From contig JAFCEU010000040.1 in NCBI GenBank assembly GCA_017608995.1, forward strand, positions 1 through 7,696: a stretch of DNA of 7,696 nucleotides, in the 5' to 3' direction. Origin of the DNA: Candidatus Iainarchaeum sp. GTDB taxonomy: Archaea > Iainarchaeota > Iainarchaeia > Iainarchaeales > DTGL01. Positions 5,884 through 7,696 of the stretch are shown piece by piece. Numbering within the stretch: the first letter of the stretch is position 1; every line of letters starts with the position of its first letter. The notes below the pieces were generated by a model. It was not told the DNA's origin. It ran no database searches and was given only the letters and a program-made list of their open reading frames with translations. The translations under genes were made by a program, and so were the position numbers.

Positions 5884-6301
5884 TGATGCTTCAAAGCTAA
5901 AACAATTGAAGCTCAGTAAGAGCGCTTGCATAGGCTGCAGGGCTTTTCGCGAAGAAGAACTAAAAAGCGCAAAGAAAAATAGACTTCTTTTAGTGCCAGC
6001 AAGCAAATTGGAAGAACTTAGTGTTGCAAAAGTCTTTTCCATAATAAAGAAGCGCGTTTGCAAGAATGTTTATTTAAGCATCGATATCGATGTTATAGAC
6101 CCGGCGCTTGCTCCCGGCGTCTCAGACCCTGTTGCTTTTGGCCTAACTCCTTTACAGCTATGTTCTCTTGCAAAAAAGCTTGCAAAACTAAAATTGATTG
6201 GCTTTGATATTGTTGAGGTTAATCCTAAACGAGATAAAAACGATTTAACAACTGCCTTAGCAGCAAAGCTTTTAGCAGAAATATTAGCAAGCCTAAAATA
6301 G
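5876..6301 (+). CDS. C-terminal fragment of the broken ureohydrolase
   Basis: The frame could only begin at TTG 5876 and has no clear ribosome site, so independent translation is doubtful. Counting from TTG, ACIGCRAFREEE at 17-28 corresponds to the family's QIGIRS strand, SIDIDVIDPALAPG at 68-81 supplies two metal aspartates (D70 and D72), and DIVEVNP at 111-117 is the closing signature. These motifs are well kept, so the damage is either recent or an artefact of sequencing or assembly. Confidence 0.5.
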   Translation: MLSDASKLKQLKLSKSACIGCRAFREEELKSAKKNRLLLVPASKLEELSVAKVFSIIKKRVCKNVYLSIDIDVIDPALAPGVSDPVAFGLTPLQLCSLAKKLAKLKLIGFDIVEVNPKRDKNDLTTALAAKLLAEILASLK

Positions 6302-6330
6302 GCAAAGTAGTTAGTAGCTAAGTAGTTTGC
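6302..6330 (+). other. Interrupted palindrome after the ureohydrolase stop
   Basis: The bases fold as GCAAA, GTAG, TTAG, loop TAG, CTAA, GTAG, TTTGC: an outer 5-pair stem and an inner 4-pair stem separated by a symmetric GTAG/GTAG internal loop. A T-rich tract follows only about 30 bases later, so it is a weak terminator candidate. It might be a chance product of the TAG-rich spacer. Confidence 0.25.
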
Positions 6331-6362
6331 TAATTAGGGATTTTATGCCAGGAAGCAAATTT

Positions 6363-6372
6363 TTTATTTAAG
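6363..6372 (+). promoter_or_regulatory. Candidate TATA box for the receiver-like gene
   Basis: TTTATTTAAG is centred about 52 bases ahead of GTG 6420. Transcription would start near 6394 and give a short leader carrying the GAGGT ribosome site. The T run at 6359-6365 just before it could also end upstream transcription. Confidence 0.35.
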
Positions 6373-6408
6373 TTATGCATTTCTTTTATTGGTGTGTTTT
6401 ATTTGTGT

Positions 6409-6413
6409 GAGGT
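6409..6413 (+). promoter_or_regulatory. Ribosome binding site supporting the GTG start at 6420
   Basis: GAGGT sits six bases before GTG 6420 and pairs well with the archaeal 16S 3' end. No ATG lies in frame near this position, so the site decides the start. Confidence 0.6.
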
Positions 6414-6419
6414 ATTATC

Positions 6420-7187
6420 GTGAAGCGAAGAAAAGAAATCAGAGTTCTTTTTGTTGGTGTTACTCCTTTAGGTTTTGAAAGGTTTAAGCAAAGACTTAAA
6501 AAAGAGTTTTCTGGCAGGTTAGCGATAGACGTTTGCAGTAGAAGCTCTGATGCGATTAAGCTTGTTCGCAACAAATCTTATGATGCGGTGATTTGCGACA
6601 TTACAGTAGGTCAAATTGTAAAGGGCAAATCTCCCGATATTCCTCCCTTTGATTTTCTCCGTGTCGTTAATAAAATAAATCCATCTGCGCAGCTTATAGT
6701 GACAAATTTCCATTATTATCAATTCCACAGCGCCAAAGTTGAACTGCCAGAGGTTAAGGGTATTGAGGTTATTGATTGCAGGAGAATTGTTAATAATGTT
6801 CATCCATTGGATAGGCTAGCTGAGCTTATTAGGTCACTTCCGAAAAGGGTTCGCTCTACACAAAAGTTGGAAATTCCTTGGGAGCTAATGCCTTTGCAGC
6901 ACATTACGCGCTTAGGTCAAAAAGAATTGATTCAAATGGCCGGATTTTTTAAGAGTGATCACGCTCTTTTAAAGGCAGTTGCTATGGGGTTGCCTTTTCA
7001 TCCAGCAGACGCAAGAGATGTGCTAAGAGAATCTTTGCGCGCAGAAGCTAGGTTAACAAAAAGAATGCTTGCGAAAGGAACACAAATTAGTACAAACTCA
7101 ACTGGTGAACTGCCAAAAAGGACTTTAAATAGGCTTGTTGATGCGTGGCAGCGAGCTCGTTCAAGGCGCCATAGAAGGCCAAGGTAG
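6420..7187 (+). CDS. Receiver-like protein with a basic C-terminal tail, unknown role
   Basis: Residues about 6-125 of this 255-residue protein look like a CheY-type alpha/beta fold: strand IRVLFVG, a helix, strand IDVCSRSSDAIKL, strand YDAVICDI with D60 where the phosphorylated aspartate would sit, then FLRVVNKINPSAQLIVTN with T95 at the usual Thr/Ser position. The acidic pair expected after the first strand is missing (VGVT at 12-15), and no clear lysine follows the fifth strand, so phosphorylation by the normal mechanism is doubtful. The C-terminal half (about 150-255) is helical and I do not recognise it; it contains FFKSDHALLKAVAMGL and ends in a strongly basic stretch of arginine, histidine and lysine, suggesting nucleic-acid or ribosome binding. 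No histidine kinase or other signalling gene is adjacent. It appears to be transcribed alone. The receiver assignment is inference from fold pattern. Confidence 0.6.
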   Translation: MKRRKEIRVLFVGVTPLGFERFKQRLKKEFSGRLAIDVCSRSSDAIKLVRNKSYDAVICDITVGQIVKGKSPDIPPFDFLRVVNKINPSAQLIVTNFHYYQFHSAKVELPEVKGIEVIDCRRIVNNVHPLDRLAELIRSLPKRVRSTQKLEIPWELMPLQHITRLGQKELIQMAGFFKSDHALLKAVAMGLPFHPADARDVLRESLRAEARLTKRMLAKGTQISTNSTGELPKRTLNRLVDAWQRARSRRHRRPR

Positions 7188-7204
7188 TATTCAAAATTCA
7201 AATT

Positions 7205-7213
7205 CTTTTTAAC
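7205..7213 (+). promoter_or_regulatory. Candidate TATA box for the GTPase gene
   Basis: CTTTTTAAC is centred 27 bases ahead of ATG 7236, which fits a leaderless start. TTTTTATAAG at 7217-7226 is a better match to the TATA consensus but too close to the ATG. The T runs here may also terminate the receiver-like gene, which stops at 7187. Confidence 0.3.
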
Positions 7214-7235
7214 ACTTTTTTATAAGCAATTCTAT

Positions 7236-7696
7236 ATGCCTACCAATGTTTCTATTGAATTTGCTTTGGCACAAAAGAAGTATGAAGACGCTAAGACCTT
7301 AGAAGAGAAGCTTGCCGCTTTGCTTGAGATGCAGAAGCATGCCCCAGACCATAAAGGTGCAGAAAATTTAAGAGCAGAGATAAGCAGGAAGATTCGTGCA
7401 CTCAGAGAGAAAATTGAGAAGCAGGAGGAGCAAAGAAAGAAAGCAACCGGCAAGGCGCTTGGTATAAGAAAAGAAGGCATTGGGCAGATAGTTCTTGTAG
7501 GAATGCCAAACTCTGGAAAGAGTACCTTGCTTAAAGCATTAACCAATGCTGATGTTGAGGTTGCAAGCTATCCCTTCACAACAAAGGAGCCAGTAATAGG
7601 GATGATGGAATATAACAAAGCTCAGATTCAGCTAGTAGAAATTCCAGCACTTATTGAAGGAAGCAGCCAAGGGAAGGCTCGCGGCACAGAACTTTT
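7236..7696 (+). CDS. Obg/DRG-like GTPase, N-terminal part (cut by window end)
   Basis: The first 153 codons are present. Residues 1-70 form a charged helical hairpin (about 8-34 and 40-70), as in archaeal DRG/Rbg-type GTPases that precede the G domain with a helix-turn-helix and usually end in a TGS domain. The G domain starts near 83: G1 is GMPNSGKST at 89-97, the switch I threonine is in YPFTT at 112-116, and the G3 region reads LVEIPALIEGSSQG. Relatives act with ribosomes or in translation. In G3 the usual DxPG is EIPA (E135, A138), an unusual change at residues that normally contact magnesium and the gamma phosphate. ATG 7236 gives the family-like N-terminus MPTN. The G4, G5 and any TGS domain lie outside the window. 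It is transcribed in the same direction as the receiver-like gene, 48 bases away. Confidence 0.87.
   Translation, partial: MPTNVSIEFALAQKKYEDAKTLEEKLAALLEMQKHAPDHKGAENLRAEISRKIRALREKIEKQEEQRKKATGKALGIRKEGIGQIVLVGMPNSGKSTLLKALTNADVEVASYPFTTKEPVIGMMEYNKAQIQLVEIPALIEGSSQGKARGTEL

Larger units (their letters stand above)
5533..6301 (+). pseudogene. speB: Agmatinase/arginase-family (ureohydrolase) gene, broken by a deletion and frame change
   Basis: An intact member would hydrolyse agmatine or a related guanidino compound to urea and an amine, using two manganese ions. The two halves lie in different frames: codons from ATG 5533 end at TAG 5881-5883, and the remainder reads in the +1 frame, open from 5870 to 6301. 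The first half holds the GGDHS metal motif; the second holds SIDIDVIDP, the APG loop and DIVEVNP. The DAHxD motif that should lie between them, giving three metal ligands, is absent from both frames. From remembered family spacing about 20-25 residues are missing, so this is more than a single-base indel. The usual SH(A/G)T motif also appears as SDAS. I infer a pseudogene or a local assembly error. The start overlaps the yjjX-like stop as ATGA, showing the gene was part of that operon. Confidence 0.82.

Noticed and set aside
6302..6419. Possible tRNA or small RNA in the spacer before the receiver-like gene
   Set aside because: No acceptor stem, T-loop GTTCNANNC or D-loop pattern is present. 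The only structure is the short TAG-rich palindrome.
1..7696. CRISPR array, insertion sequence, toxin-antitoxin or defence operon
   Set aside because: I found no regularly spaced repeats, transposase or nuclease-type defence motifs on either strand. Apart from two or three unknown genes the content is housekeeping.

Overview
The window looks like a gene-dense, low-GC archaeal chromosome segment, plausibly from a small-genome (DPANN-like) lineage. The archaeal signs are a valyl-tRNA synthetase of archaeal type (editing-domain motif GTGVVMFCTFGD, no bacterial C-terminal coiled coil), an archaeal-style Obg/DRG-like GTPase, AT-rich TATA-like boxes about 26 bases ahead of several start codons (suggesting leaderless mRNAs), and TTG/GTG starts with GGAGGTGA-like ribosome sites. 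The lineage itself is inference; no rRNA or tRNA is present to fix it.

Layout. Bases 1-88 hold the start of an unrecognised gene on the minus strand, divergent from valS (148-2529, +). valS overlaps a TTG-started RNase HIII-type gene (2519-3223, +), which has a TBP-like N-terminal domain and all four catalytic acidic residues but stops early, where it overlaps the 3' end of a convergent membrane-anchored coiled-coil gene (3215-3706, -). A 148-base divergent promoter region with an imperfect inverted repeat separates that gene from an N-terminally anchored alkaline-phosphatase-superfamily protein (3855-4925, +). Next is a two-gene unit: a YjjX/DUF84 inosine/xanthosine triphosphatase (4982-5536, +) joined by an ATGA overlap to an agmatinase/arginase-family gene (5533-6301, +). 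That second gene is broken: it changes frame and has lost the DAHxD metal-binding segment. A degenerate receiver-like protein with a basic tail (6420-7187, +) follows, and the window ends inside an Obg/DRG-like GTPase with an altered G3 motif (7236 to the edge, +).

The recognisable genes are housekeeping functions: tRNA charging, removal of RNA from DNA, nucleotide-pool cleaning and a ribosome-associated type of GTPase. I see no mobile element, CRISPR array, tRNA or rRNA, and no convincing new multi-gene system. The points most worth a second look are the broken ureohydrolase, the truncated RNase HIII in an archaeal setting, the cysteine-rich surface phosphatase-like protein with its divergent coiled-coil neighbour, the receiver-like protein, and the altered GTPase switch.
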